This document shows, piece after piece, positions 35,953 to 46,916 of a stretch of 64,000 bases of DNA. Below the pieces are notes generated by a model. It was not told where the DNA came from. It made no database searches and was given only the letters and a program-made list of their open reading frames with translations. Made by a program: the position numbers and the translations under genes. Numbering within the stretch: the stretch's first letter is position 1; every line of letters starts with the position of its first letter. The stretch is taken from assembly GCF_002865645.1 (NCBI RefSeq), contig NW_020194552.1:372001-436000 (forward strand), in the 5' to 3' direction. Source of the DNA: Hyaloscypha bicolor E (taxonomy: Eukaryota > Ascomycota > Leotiomycetes > Helotiales > Hyaloscyphaceae).

Positions 35953-36513
35953 AGGAAATAAGAGAGAAGAGAAAGTAAAGAAAGAAAGAGAAAATAATAA
36001 TAAAATGTACTTTGTATTTCTTGGATTAGATATTATAATCAAATCTTTTAATAATAAGAATTAGAATTATTATAAATTTAATATTAATATATATTTATGT
36101 ATTTATATAATTATATAATAAAAAGATTAGCGTTCGAGTTTTAGTAAGGAATAAATATACGAGTATAGATAGCTCACTTTTCACGAATAACTCGCTTTCC
36201 CCGACTAAAGGCCACTGAACTTTAAGAGCAACGTTAAGTCCGACTATTAAAGTCGAGTTGAGTTAATCCAACTTTCTCAACTTGGATAGAGCGTATTGGC
36301 AGATGTAATATCGGTGGCTGCTGATTCTTGCTGGCCATTCCGGCATGGCTGCAGACAATTGCTCAGTCTCGGACTGAATTTGTACTAGAGCATGTTGCAA
36401 CTCGGTCTTAGGCTCACTGGATGGGTGATATCACTGGACTGCACAACCCAAGTCAGTTAGTCATCAGATCAATACGAGGAATATCAGTGTCGTGCAAGAG
36501 TCTCCGGTATATC
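35953..36513. other. Gene-free flank between solo LTR and inverted-repeat element
   Basis: Mixed composition, A/T-rich up to about 36150 and then nearer normal. No ORF with content. Confidence 0.35.
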
Positions 36514-37311
36514 TGTTTCCCCCGAGATATCAATACGAGCGATTGGGCAATCGGCGCCCCCAATTGCCTAATCTAGTAATATTGGGGTATCTTGGACAAT
36601 AAATAAAGATATATTAAGACACTTCACCCATACTAAGTTTTACTCTACACGTCTCCCACTGTTTCTAGGTACTCCTATAGCTACCTTAGCCCTATTTAGT
36701 ACCCTCACGCTCACTTAATTACCTGATTCTCTAGTTATAGCTCCATTCTCACGTGTTTACTCAATAGCTGCTCTGTTCTTTGCTTTCTCAGGTGTTCTGC
36801 CAACCTTCTGAACTAATGCAATTAATCCACGAGCATTCTCTCATGTAACTGTCTTTAGGAAAGTAATCTTGCTACTTGTACTATAAACAGAGTTTAGGCA
36901 GTAAGGTCGCAAAGGGCCCTTATATATTCTAGTATTCTGGGGAAGTGTCTTTATTTCTGTTACCTCTATTACTGCCTCCTTTAATATCTAAAATAAATAA
37001 ATTAAACTATAAGGTATAGCATAAATATATGAGGTATAGCGAAGTGAGAAATAAAGCTTAAGAATATACTTAGTACTAATTATAGCGAGGCTATTCTATA
37101 GCATAAATATTAAGGATTAAGCCAAGTGAGAAATATGGGGCTTAGAATATATTTAGGGCAAACTAGTAAGTAAGGGGGTTTTAGCTCCTTTAGCCCTAAT
37201 ACTCCAATATTATGCTATTGCCCAATCGGGAGCCCGAATCGTATTCTAGCTCCCATTGACTAATTGGGGCCCCTCTTGGGCTATTGCTCGTATTAGTATA
37301 TCGGGGAAACA
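36514..37311. mobile_element. MITE-like element with terminal inverted repeats
   Basis: The left end (36514 on, TGTTTCCCCCGAGATATC...) reads as the imperfect reverse complement of the right end (...GTATATCGGGGAAACA at 37311) over roughly 50 bases, including CAATACGAGC/GCTCGTATT and GGGCAATCGG/CTTGGGCTATTG. TATC directly flanks both ends (36510-36513 and 37312-37315). The 798-bp interior is A/T-rich and has no ORF, so it would be non-autonomous. Confidence 0.6.
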
Positions 37312-37508
37312 TATCTACTAATACGATACCCCCGGGATATTACCCCCTATAACCAATATTCTGATTTTCTTGAAATTAATTACAAATATCTCAAGTTTGG
37401 TTTTAATGAGTAATTCTTTCTGTGGAATTAAGAGTATAGTAGTATTGGTTTTGTTTTCGTTACGACATAAAACAGTTCTTTCCGAGTGGCTTTACATATC
37501 TTCATTAA

Positions 37509-39465
37509 TTATTCAAATGTGATAACATATCTCATACGCATGCCTTCCCCGTATTTCATGCAAAACCATGGAATCGGCGCTATGGCCACTATAATAAAGG
37601 CGAGCAAGCTGTTGCCCCAACCGAGACCAAGTTTGTCGTACAAAGGTGGACCTGCGAGGGGAAGTGTGGCCCCAAAAAGTGACCGGATGATCGTCGCCGC
37701 TGCCATTGCCGACGCAGCATGTCGGGTAAATGCATCGATAAGGTATGTCTGGAGCGGCATCTATATTCATGCATTAACACGATCTCTCGACTGCTTAGTA
37801 CTTGGGGAGCAAAGTAGGAGAAGGAATCAACTACCAGCATTAGCATTAAACCGACGCCGACTATACTTGTGCCCACCATAGGCAGGATCCACGGAAGCTT
37901 CACCTCGGCGGCCCAGCCGTAAATCAGCATTCCGATTGGAGTTATGGGGCTTGTGTAGGTCATTGGCGGGAGTCGGAATTCGGGTTTGCTGAGTCCGCCG
38001 TTTCGCCTGGTGAGATAGAGCACCAAGCGATCGCTGAAGAAACTGCTGGAGACAACACCGACTATAAAGCCGACACCTAGACCGAAATAACAAAGACCGA
38101 CTATATCTATGGAGAAATTATATTGGTCTTGGAAGATGGGCGTAAATGTCGTGAAGAATATATACTTGTCAGCTTCGCGTCAGAATGCTTTCTATACGAT
38201 GTTGTTAAGGGATGGGGATTTATTTACAAGATATCCGTACACGACTGCAACATAGATCGATAGGAAGAAGATAACTGGGTGCATGAAGAGCATCTTCAAC
38301 GGCCGGAGGATCGAGCGGGACAGGGCCTCCCTAGGTAATAAGTCGTCCGCAAGACAAGATATATATCTCTCGTCGCTCTTTTCTTTTCGTAGGCGTCTTG
38401 CCTTTTGTTCGAGAAGAGTCTTGGCCGATGTCTCTTTTAAGAAGGTTATAGAGATAATCGTCACGATACCGCTCTGCCGAGAGAACACACCGTGAGATAT
38501 ATATAATCTTACAATATGAAGAGGAAGGTAACCCAGAGAGAGACACTAACCAGTATAGTTAAAATGTAAAATATCCATCTCCAGCCAAGGACCTTGGTCA
38601 CATATCCGCCAGTGATGGGGGCTAGGACCGGCGCCAGGACTGGGCCCAGCGAGAAAATTGCTACAGCTCGCCCTCGACGTTCTAGTGGTATTATATCAGC
38701 TATGCTGCCCCCGCCGACGGCTAGCGGTGCAGCGGCGGCACAACCAGCAAGAAAACGAAACCCAATGAGCATGCCCAGACTTGGAGTCAAGCCGCAAGCT
38801 AGGGTGAGGATGAAGAAAAGGAGGTTGGTAGTATTGTAGAGTTTGACTCGGCCGTATAGTTCTGAAAGTGGTGCAATTATTCTACAGAAATTGCTTCGGT
38901 CAGACAGCCCTGGAAGAACCACGTTTGCCCTTGGTAACGGGGTTTGTAGATATCATCAATTGCTTACGTTGGGCCTGCCGCATAACCCAAGACGTAGACA
39001 GATAAAACGAACGAAGAGAGTTTGTTATTATCGTTGCCAAACTCGTGCATGATTTCAGGTAAGCCGGGCGCAAACATCGAAGAAGCAGCTGTTCTAAGAA
39101 GAATGTTAGCAGAAGTCGAGCTAAGGTTGAATCCAACAGTTGGTTCACATCACCATGACAGGTACATACGTTAGAAATGTAATGACGCTTATTATCCCAA
39201 TATTTACCCACTTTTTCGTCGTTTTCCAGTTCACCGGATTGTTGGGATCACATTTTGATTCCCAGTTCACCAGGAACACTCGACCTTCGGGTGGTGTTGT
39301 CCATAACAACCCGCTGGGAAGGTCTGGAGAGCTGAAGAACGCCAGGTCTAGCAACCTCACCAATTCGTCTACTGCATCGATTACTCGCACTGACAGTCGA
39401 GAGTTCGCTCGGACCGCCCACCGTAAGTTCGTTCGTCGTGATGCGGCTTCTTCGGTGGCTGGCAT
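37509..39465 (-). CDS. MFS drug/metabolite transporter (DHA1-like)
   Basis: Six exons join in frame: 39465-39170, 39093-38968, 38881-38551, 38473-38228, 38164-37802 and 37760-37509 (537 residues). The hydrophilic N-terminus has [14 protein letters not shown], the usual lead-in to helix 1 in fungal multidrug MFS proteins. Helices follow: [26 protein letters not shown] (motif A region); [40 protein letters not shown] with PITGG (antiporter motif C). The cytoplasmic loop [20 protein letters not shown] precedes the C-terminal bundle. It likely exports a small molecule by proton antiport; the substrate is unknown. It lies between repeats but shows no stops. It sits 8 kb from the adenylating enzyme and 2.5 kb from a P450. 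Confidence 0.9.
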
Positions 39466-39637
39466 GGCTGGAAAATCCGAAAATCCTTCTCCGGGGTGGG
39501 TTCAATGTGGCTCTCCTGTTGCCAGACTAAAGACGAGACAGTCCAATAGCTTAGTGTTATACAAATGCCGATTTGACGGGGTTATAGGGGATCGGAGATA
39601 TTCAATCGGTGGAATAGGTACCCGTGATGCCCTGGAA

Positions 39638-40099
39638 GCTAGGAACGGACTGAGTCTGTTCTTATAAATGAAATACTTCATATCGGTTGCTCTTAAGACC
39701 ACAAATATAAAATGAGCCTCGCGATTCCTACCCTAAATTATAAGACAATAAATAAACCTTCTTTGCCCGATCGACCGGCCGATCGGCTCTTTAGCGGTTC
39801 TTCCCGCTGTGTCAAAGCTTGGTGCTCGGAAGGAGTTCCTCTGGTGAGGTTGGAGCCTAGGGTGGTGCACCTGCTGAGGGCGGTGTCCCAAAGGGGAGAT
39901 GGGGCAAAAAGGACCTACATTCTGCAGGCAACATCTCCACCCCCCACGCGGGCCGAACGAGGGCCGGGATTCAAGCCGAAGTAAAGCCCAAAAATACCCG
40001 CAAAGCTTGAATAGGTTTTGTTTTGACCCCAATGCGGACGGTGGAATAGCTAGTCGGAGCCGGACGAAACCGATGGCAGCCACAACGGGGCAAAACCAG
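39638..40099 (+). repeat. Dispersed repeat R1, copy B (interrupted)
   Basis: Second copy of the repeat at 32200-32700, in the same orientation and GC-richer, so less mutated. It contains an extra block around 39840-39950 relative to copy A. It breaks at 40099, where the hAT-like element is inserted, and resumes at 41788 (TAAGCACTAATG...) for about 50 bases. It lies about 170 bp upstream of the MFS start. Confidence 0.7.
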
Positions 40100-41779
40100 G
40101 GGAAAATGTAAAACGACACCCCCCCGGGTGTCGATTAGACGTATCAATGGATTTCAGAGTTTTAATAATGCCTAATTAGTTGCTTGTACTTACTTAAGTC
40201 CTTGTCTCGAATCAGATTTCCTAATATAGGTATAAGGAAGTTTGTATATCAGAGCTCTAATTTAGGGCGTGAAATAGGCGAGGCAATAACCGAGATCCAA
40301 GGTCAACGCACGCCCAAGGTCAATGCACGCTCAAGTCTAGCCGGATACTCGATATTAAATGCTTAATTATTAAATGATTACTAATTAAAATAATAAAATT
40401 CTTTAAGTTCTATAAAGAAAAGAAGCCGGAAATTTAATCTATAATTTTTCATAGCCTTAAACTTAGCTTTTATTAAAATATTAAAAAATCTAATAATTTT
40501 TATTTAATATTTAATAATTATATATATATTCTTTGAAGTTAATATAAGTAAGAATGCTTTACTATATATGAAAGTATAAAGGTGTAATATAAAAATTTTA
40601 TATTATTATATATTACTTATAAAAATTTTAATTTTAATTTTTAAATAAAATATTAATTTTTTTTAAAAGAAGCTTAAAATAAGAAATATATAATATATAA
40701 TATAATAAAAGCTGTTTTATATAAAACTTACTCAAAATTATTATATTTCTAGTATTAAATACTTATATAGTTTATAATTTATTATAATATAATTTAATAA
40801 TATAAATATTTATTTTCTGCTTTTAAATATTATTATATATTCGTTTATATTTAATATATTCTTTATCTTATATTCTTTTCTTTATATAATATTATAATAT
40901 TATAAGAAAAAGCAATTAAAAATACTTTTATTTATTTTTAATTTAATTATTATTAATAAAAAAACAATGTATTTTTAAATAAAATTTAAAGTATATTTTA
41001 TTTATTTATTAAAGTAAATATTTATTTTTATATTATTTAAAAACGTAATATATTTAAAAGTTTTTAATAAATAATACTATTTTTCCTTTATTAATAAGAT
41101 TTTTTAAAAACTTTGAATTTTTAAATAAATTATATTATAATATTAATATTTTACTTAAACTTTTAATTAGAACCAATATTCGTAATATAAGATTAATTAT
41201 ATATATTTTTCTTTTATATAATTATTATATAAATACTATATATTACTAATTTTCTGTTTTTAACTTTAATATAAAAGAAGCCTTTTATATAAATATTAAA
41301 CTTTTATAATATAATTGTCTTTAAAAACTAGTATACTAGTAATATAGAAATTTTAAAGTTAATTAGGTTATTAGTTCCTTATTTATTAAAGTTCAAAAAT
41401 TGGGAGTTTTGGTGTAAAATGACCGTGCGTTGACTCTGGTCGTGTGTTGACCTTGGATCTCGGTTAATTGCGCACGAGATAAATTAGTTCCAGGCGCTTG
41501 ATCGCTAAATTTTCAGGCTCTCATAGTGCCTTAAAAATTCCGACTTTCCCTACCTTCTTTAAATTTTCTTAAATTTACTAATTATTATATAATAAAAGCT
41601 TTATATCCTATTAGCTTATAATCTAGCATTCTATAATATAAAAAAATAATTAAATTATAATAATTCTTTATATAGTAAATTAAATTTAAAGGAAAACTAG
41701 ATTTTTTGGTGTTCTTCTCTACTTTAGGTTAGTCCGGCCCCCAATCGACACCCGTGGGGGGGTCTTTTTACATTTTCCC
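40100..41779. mobile_element. hAT-like inverted-repeat element, 1.68 kb, 8-bp target duplication
   Basis: The ends are inverted repeats: GGGAAAATGTAAAACGAC from 40101 on the left, and the matching reverse complement ending ACATTTTCCC at 41779 (about 35 bases including the GTGTCGATT block). Both ends are flanked by a perfect direct repeat AAAACCAG (40092-40099 and 41780-41787). A second, subterminal inverted pair lies inside (CCGAGATCCAAGGTCAAC near 40290, GTTGACCTTGGATCTCGG near 41446). The interior from about 40380 to 41410 is near-pure A/T and has no transposase frame. The 8-bp duplication points to the hAT superfamily; a RIP-killed or non-autonomous copy is likely. Confidence 0.8.
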
Positions 41780-41961
41780 AAAACCAGTAAGCACTAATGA
41801 CGGAGGAAAGGAAATATTAAGCGGAAAGTTAAAAGCTTAGCCGATTTTTATTTTAACTTTGCTCCTGATTCGTGAAGATGCTTCAAAGTTGAACCCAGTA
41901 ATAATTTCAACTGACTTTGGGTTTTTTCTCGAATTAGAGAAATGACCTTGTGCTCGTGACA

Positions 41962-43910
41962 ATGGCTTTCAATATCGGCGACACGAAATTTTCGTGGACA
42001 ATCTATCAGTTAGCAACGTGTCTGCTGCTCATCTTGCTCATCGCCCAAAAAATTAGAAATGTAATCATTTCTCTTAGATCTCCACTCTCTAAGATCCCTG
42101 GACCGTAAGTTTACATGTCTTTTGAGTGGAAGCGCTTGCTAATGATGTAAAGATGGTACGCAACCTTGACAACTATTCACTTAAAATGGGGTTGTAAGTC
42201 GTTAAGCTCTCTAACGTTTCTGTCATAGTTGCTTACCAGAGACGCCCAGTTGCTACTGGGAGAGTCTGGAAAATGGCAGAGGCAGCTCACAAACAATACG
42301 GTCCAATGGTCCGGCTAGGTCCTCGTCAAGTCTGGATTTCAGATAAAGAGTGCATGAGACAGATACTGGTTTCTATTGATCTACCTAAGGTTGCTATGTA
42401 TGCTGAGATATCTCGTGACCGACACTACCCAGGTCTCTTTGGCGAGATGTAAGATCCATTCACCGTTACCCCACCTCGTGAAATTAACGCGTAGTAGTCG
42501 ACCGGTTCCTCACCGAAAGCTCAAGAAGTTTCTCTCGCCAGCCTTCACCGTGGCATATGTCGACAAACTCGATACGTTGTTCAGCCAATGCATTAATGAT
42601 CTATTTCGGAAATACCAAATTGCTGTCCAATTGGACATCCAAGACCATGCAAACTATTACGGTACAGAGACTGACCTCATGGAGGATATTCACAATGTTG
42701 CTCTTGATATGTAAGCCCACATAAACTTTTGTAGCTTGGTGAATGCACTGACGTATGTCCGTACAGCATGGGCGAATGCTCGTTTGGAAAGTCATTCGGG
42801 CAAACGAATCCAGACAAGAAAGCAGAAGTAGGCGTGGAAGACCGTATATGGAAGTCCATTCCACGAGCCATCTTTGACGGCCTGGCCAAAAGATATCAAG
42901 TAATTGAACTATTCTTCCCCTGGATAGATAAAACTAATAACCCTAGAATGTCTATTTGAAGCGTTTCTTCCGCGCTCTCGGTATAAACCTTGAGTTCGAC
43001 TGGCCTGCGTAGATGATCACTGCTATCGACCATATAGTGCAAAGACGTAGGACGAACAGTGAAGATTCCCGTCCTGACCTCCTCCAGCACATGATTGAAG
43101 AAGGCATGAACCCTGCCGATGATACGCGAATGTCCACACGGCAAATTGTGGACCAGATGTCCGAGGTCTTGCTGGCAGGAACTGAGACGACGTCGGGCAC
43201 GATTGCATGCTTCTTCTTGGAAGTTGCTCGAAACCCAGATGTCAAAGCCAAACTGCTGGCTAGCCTCCCGATCCGCAAGCCGGATGACCCCATTATAACA
43301 AGCAAAGAAATTCGCAATACAGAGCAGTACAAGTACCTGAACGCTTGTATCCAGGAAAATTTAAGGCTGCATCCTATTGCATCGGAAATGGGACGTCGCA
43401 CAGGTAATGAATGGGTATTCCTGGGTGGATATGATTTGCCTCCACACACCGTTGTCTCCTCGTCTTATCGGGAACTTCATCGTGATGGAAAGTATTGGCC
43501 TGAGCCACTACGCTTCTGGCCTGAGAGATGGCTGGAAGGCGATGATAGGGATGGAGCGCCTGAACCTGAGTTAGTACTGCTCCGTCTGATATGGAGGGTT
43601 TGGCATTTATTGGTGGAGGCTGACATAATTCTAGTATAAATGCTTATTTCCCTTTCTCGGCTGGAAAGCACTCATGCATTGGCATTAAGTGAGTTTTCTG
43701 CCCTCGTTGATTATCTTCATATGCAACATGCTGACTCCTGGTTAAAGCTTCGCATGGGCGGAAATGCGGATGGTGGCAGCGAATTTCCTCACTAGGTTTG
43801 ACTTGGAAGAAATCATCGGACAGGATGTCGACTTCCGTCAATTCATCACAATGCAATTCAAAACAGGTAGCTGGAAGGTGATGATCAAGCCTCGAGCCGA
43901 GATCTTCTAA
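41962..43910 (+). pseudogene. Cytochrome P450 gene, frame-disrupted
   Basis: Exons 41962-42104, 42153-42193, 42229-42448, 42495-42710, 42767-43569, 43635-43688 and 43748-43910 give a near-complete microsomal P450. There is an N-terminal membrane anchor (LATCLLLILLIA), the Pro-rich hinge (LSKIPGPW), the C-helix region (KLKKFLSPAFT), AGTETTSG of helix I, the ExxR motif (ENLRLHP) and the haem loop FPFSAGKHSCIG with the Cys ligand. Inside exon 5 the frame changes at about 42953-42957 (ATTTGAAG, one T short of keeping SILKRF) and a TAG sits at 43010-43012, before MITAIDH. Skipping 42900-43012 as an intron (GTAATT..GTAG) would keep the frame, but would delete about 38 residues that look like real P450 sequence. 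It is probably dead or mis-sequenced; the substrate is unknown. Confidence 0.75.
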
Positions 43911-43958
43911 AGTTTTCCCTGGTGGTTGGCTGAGGCTGCAAGCAGTGAGGTCTGATCA

Positions 43959-44524
43959 CGTACAGCTACTTGTAAAAACATCGGATTTTGGCGCTAGTTT
44001 CGCGAAAACCACCATTTCCCCCCGCGCACGGGAAAAAGTAAAACGAACCCCGCACGCGCGTCCGCTTAGTCGTGATATACACAGCCCAAATTTGTTAGCG
44101 GACACCAGCTTAATTTTTTAGCGAATTGAAACTGAAAACCTCTTCCCTTGTTTATTTTTCACTACGCTAACTAACGTATTTTCACTTTAAAAATTGTGTC
44201 GGGCTATGCGCATTTAACTAAAGTACTCCTAGAAAAATTGTAATTTTTTATTATAAATTATTGTGGGAGTTATAGTAGAGAACGTTGATTTTCGGGCCAG
44301 ATTTTGGTGTATCACGACTAAGCGGAGGCGCGTGGGGGGGTCGTTTTACTTTTCCCGTGCAAGAAAAGGTATGGGAGAACGATGATGTAGAATTGGTGAG
44401 GTGCCTCGAAAATGTACAGGGTCTTGTAGTTGCCTAAGGCACCCCCGCTTTCAGTGCACGGGGGGAAATGGTGGTTTTCGCGAAACTAGCACCAAAATCC
44501 GATGTTTTTACAAGTAGCTGTACG
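43959..44524. mobile_element. Foldback-type element with long terminal inverted repeats
   Basis: The outer arms 43959-44029 and 44454-44524 (71 bases each) are near-perfect reverse complements (CGTACAGCTACTTGTAAAAA at the left, mirrored at the right). Immediately inside, 44026-44080 and 44308-44360 form a second inverted pair starting GCACGGGAAAAAGTAAAACG. On the left, outer and inner arms touch. On the right, 93 unrelated bases separate them, flanked by GTGC. The inner head resembles the ends of the hAT-like element at 40100 (GGGAAAA-x-GTAAAACGA). No coding content. The element fills the gap between the P450 and the membrane protein gene. Confidence 0.75.
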
Positions 44525-44685
44525 ATGAAGGTACGTGCCAGTGGTGCTCGTTGGGGTCGACTTCCGACCCGAGATTTCATGGGGGGAATCCTTTGCGCAG
44601 CCTTATTCTCCCTCTCTCTCTCTTTCCATTCCCTTCCTCCAAATAAGTTTTGGTGATGCCAACAAGAGTTTGATTTTGAGAATTC

Positions 44686-45492
44686 ATGTCTTCTTACGAC
44701 GGGCTCCAGGTTGTGCAGCACGATGGATCTCAACAACGGCACTATGAAGCTCCAATACCTGTCGGGCAGCATTCGCACGAAGCCCCAATACCAGCCTTGC
44801 AAAATTCATATGAAAAGGGGCCCCAAATTGGAGTTGAGAGTGGAGATGGAACTCCTTCTGGGAAACCAATATTAGGCATGCGAAGGAAAATATTCTGGCT
44901 TGTTCTTGCGATTGTGGTTGTAGTGATCGTGGCCGCAGTTGGTGGTGGTGTTGGGGGCTCGTTAGCAAACAAGAAGACGACGTCCAGTGGGCCGCCTGTT
45001 ACGCAAAGGTTAGTTCATCACTCAGTGTTTACTTAATTTATGCATTTGCTTGATTTGGGCTTACAAGAATCTAGTTCTGGCTCTACCACACAATCAACTG
45101 CTTCCCGAACATCAGCAACCAGCTCCGCCTCGACACCCTCAGCCTCCACACCTATCTCAACTGCGAGTGGTTATACCGGCTGTCCCGACGTTAACGGTAC
45201 TATCTTCACTGCTTCTTCCGGAGCCAAGTTCATCCAGTACTGCGACTATGATATTATGAGCTCCACAGAAATCAATTTCGATCACCAAGCGACCCCTAAT
45301 CTCGATGGATGCATCAACCAGTGTGATGCAGCGAATACGCTAAATAAGAACACGGGGTGTAAAGCGGTGACATATGACTTTGTGGGACATGATTTTCTGC
45401 TTTGTTGGTTGAAGAATGGGACGGGGACCTTGGAGTTGGATTCTTTGGCGGGCGCTGTGGGAAATTATTCGGTTTCTGCTGTGTTACAATGA
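44686..45492 (+). CDS. Single-pass membrane protein with PAN/apple-like extracellular domain
   Basis: Two exons, 44686-45008 and 45075-45492, encode 246 residues. A Gln/Pro/His-rich cytoplasmic N-terminus (about 1-65) is followed by one membrane helix (IFWLVLAIVVVVIVAAVGGG), a Ser/Thr-rich stalk (SSGSTTQSTASRTSATSSA), then a Cys-containing domain. The spacing of YTGCPDVNGT, FIQYCDYDI, DGCINQCDAANT, GCKAVTYDF and LLCWLKNGTG is that of PAN/apple-like modules common in fungal surface proteins. Acceptor 45074 was chosen because the earlier AG leads to a stop. The role is unknown, perhaps cell-wall or carbohydrate contact. Confidence 0.75.
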
Positions 45493-46197
45493 TTTGGGGT
45501 AGTGGTATTGGAGTGTATAGATATGTAGTTGTGTAATGGTCCATCTCATCAAGAAATGAGTCGTAAGGGGTTTGTAGTTTTCCAGGATCTTACCACAGCA
45601 CTTCACTAGAATCGAATAATGGCCAGGATTATAATCGGTAACGATCCATGCATATATTTTAGTTTAAACCATTGTGCGCAACGTCTAGTGCACTTCTAGG
45701 TAGTATTTCATTGGATGTTGAGCGGTAAAGTGTTCGCGTGACATTCGGCTACGACTTAAATGGAAAGGGGTAATGGACGAGAGAAAAGACCCATACGGTA
45801 GGGGGCTAGAGGAAGGAAGGGGAGGTTGAGAAAAATAAATGATGAATTGTGAGAGACGTATCTATTCACTAATGAGGACGACACTCCGACCTTCTTTACC
45901 CTTTGGAAGATGCTTCATCTTATTAAACATACAGCGACCCAACAAATACACGCAACGGCAAACTACAAGCAACCCCAAAGTGTGGCATACCCACTGTTTC
46001 TATAATCTTCAAATTCGCCGCCATACAACCCAAAATATAACTCCTCTCTCGTCAATCCCTTCTCCGTAACCAACCCATTAATCAAGCCCCTTAACGCTTT
46101 CCTGCTCGCCTCTCTTTAATCAGTATTAATCCCTAGACTTATATACTTCCCTTTCCTACGTCCCCTAACTAAATTCGTCGTATATTAATGCGAGGTA
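45493..46197. other. Intergenic before the MITE
   Basis: Contains the 3' flank of the membrane protein gene. No gene or repeat boundary was recognised. Confidence 0.35.
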
Positions 46198-46916
46198 CGA
46201 AGATTGCGGCATAAAGTGACGGGGTTACAGGGCGTTCGTACTGCAAGTCCATTTTCAGGCCACTTTCTACCACACTCACCCACTGAAGCCCCCTATATTT
46301 CCAGGCTACTCTCCTGTAAGCACGCTATAAACTATAAACAAGGGGTACCACACCTTTAGAAGGCATATCCCCTGTACATACAGGGGCAGAGTCGCTAAAG
46401 GGTCCTATTATTAGCTCTCTCACAGCGTCCGAATACTATAGTTACTCCGCCAGTAATATTATAACCCCTGAAGATCTTCAAACACCTTGCAAATATCTTA
46501 CAAAAGCATACGGTATTGAAATCCGACCAACTCGATAAGCGAGGACCGGCGTAATTTTAATACTCGTATTACAAAAATTCTTATAATTCCGTATGATATT
46601 CTATTATTATAAAAATTTCGCCAAAGTTAGATCTGCTTCTTTTCTATTATATAAAGCACCTTTGAAAAGTTTCGAATATTCCATTGAGATTTGGTATAAT
46701 TTTCTAAACGTAACGATTTTGGTATTCCTCACATTTTGACAGATGGACGGTTTTCAATACCATATATTTTTGTATAGTTCTTGTTTTAGGGGTTCAGGCC
46801 TAGAGTTACAATGCTTATAGCAGGTACAGTACCTTAAACCATACCCTGGAGTCCGCTAAGACCCCTATACAAGCGTAAATACCCTGTAATCCCGTTACTT
46901 TATACTATAATTTTTA
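46198..46916. mobile_element. MITE family M1, copy 1 (carries a nested element)
   Basis: The left end CGAAGATTGCGGCATAAAGT is mirrored, with RIP-like changes, at the right end (ACTTTATACTATAATTTTTA). TA flanks both sides. Bases 46198-46500 align directly with 50032-50334 (GGCCACTTTCT, AAGCCCCCTATATTTC, CTCCGCCAGTA), so this is a second copy of the 50 kb element. The element at 46501-46772 interrupts it. Confidence 0.7.
46501..46772. mobile_element. MITE-like element M2, nested in M1
   Basis: 272 bases with inverted ends (CAAAAGCATACGGTATTG at left, CAATACCATATATTTTTG at right, about 27 bases matching with few differences), flanked by TA on both sides. M1 copy 2 at 50 kb lacks it and shows the intact empty site (GTCTTATACTC). 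TA duplication suggests a Tc1/mariner-type mobiliser. The interior resembles the 3' end of BTB gene 2. Confidence 0.7.

Noticed and set aside
35836..36042. 68-codon hydrophobic minus-strand ORF
   Set aside because: It spans the right border of a solo LTR and is explained by that.
42949..43012. Short intron GTCTAT..GTAG in the P450
   Set aside because: It leaves the exons out of phase and creates a stop, so it cannot repair the frame.
44026..44360. Independent small element with its own target duplication
   Set aside because: No direct repeat flanks these inner arms, so I describe them as part of the larger foldback structure.
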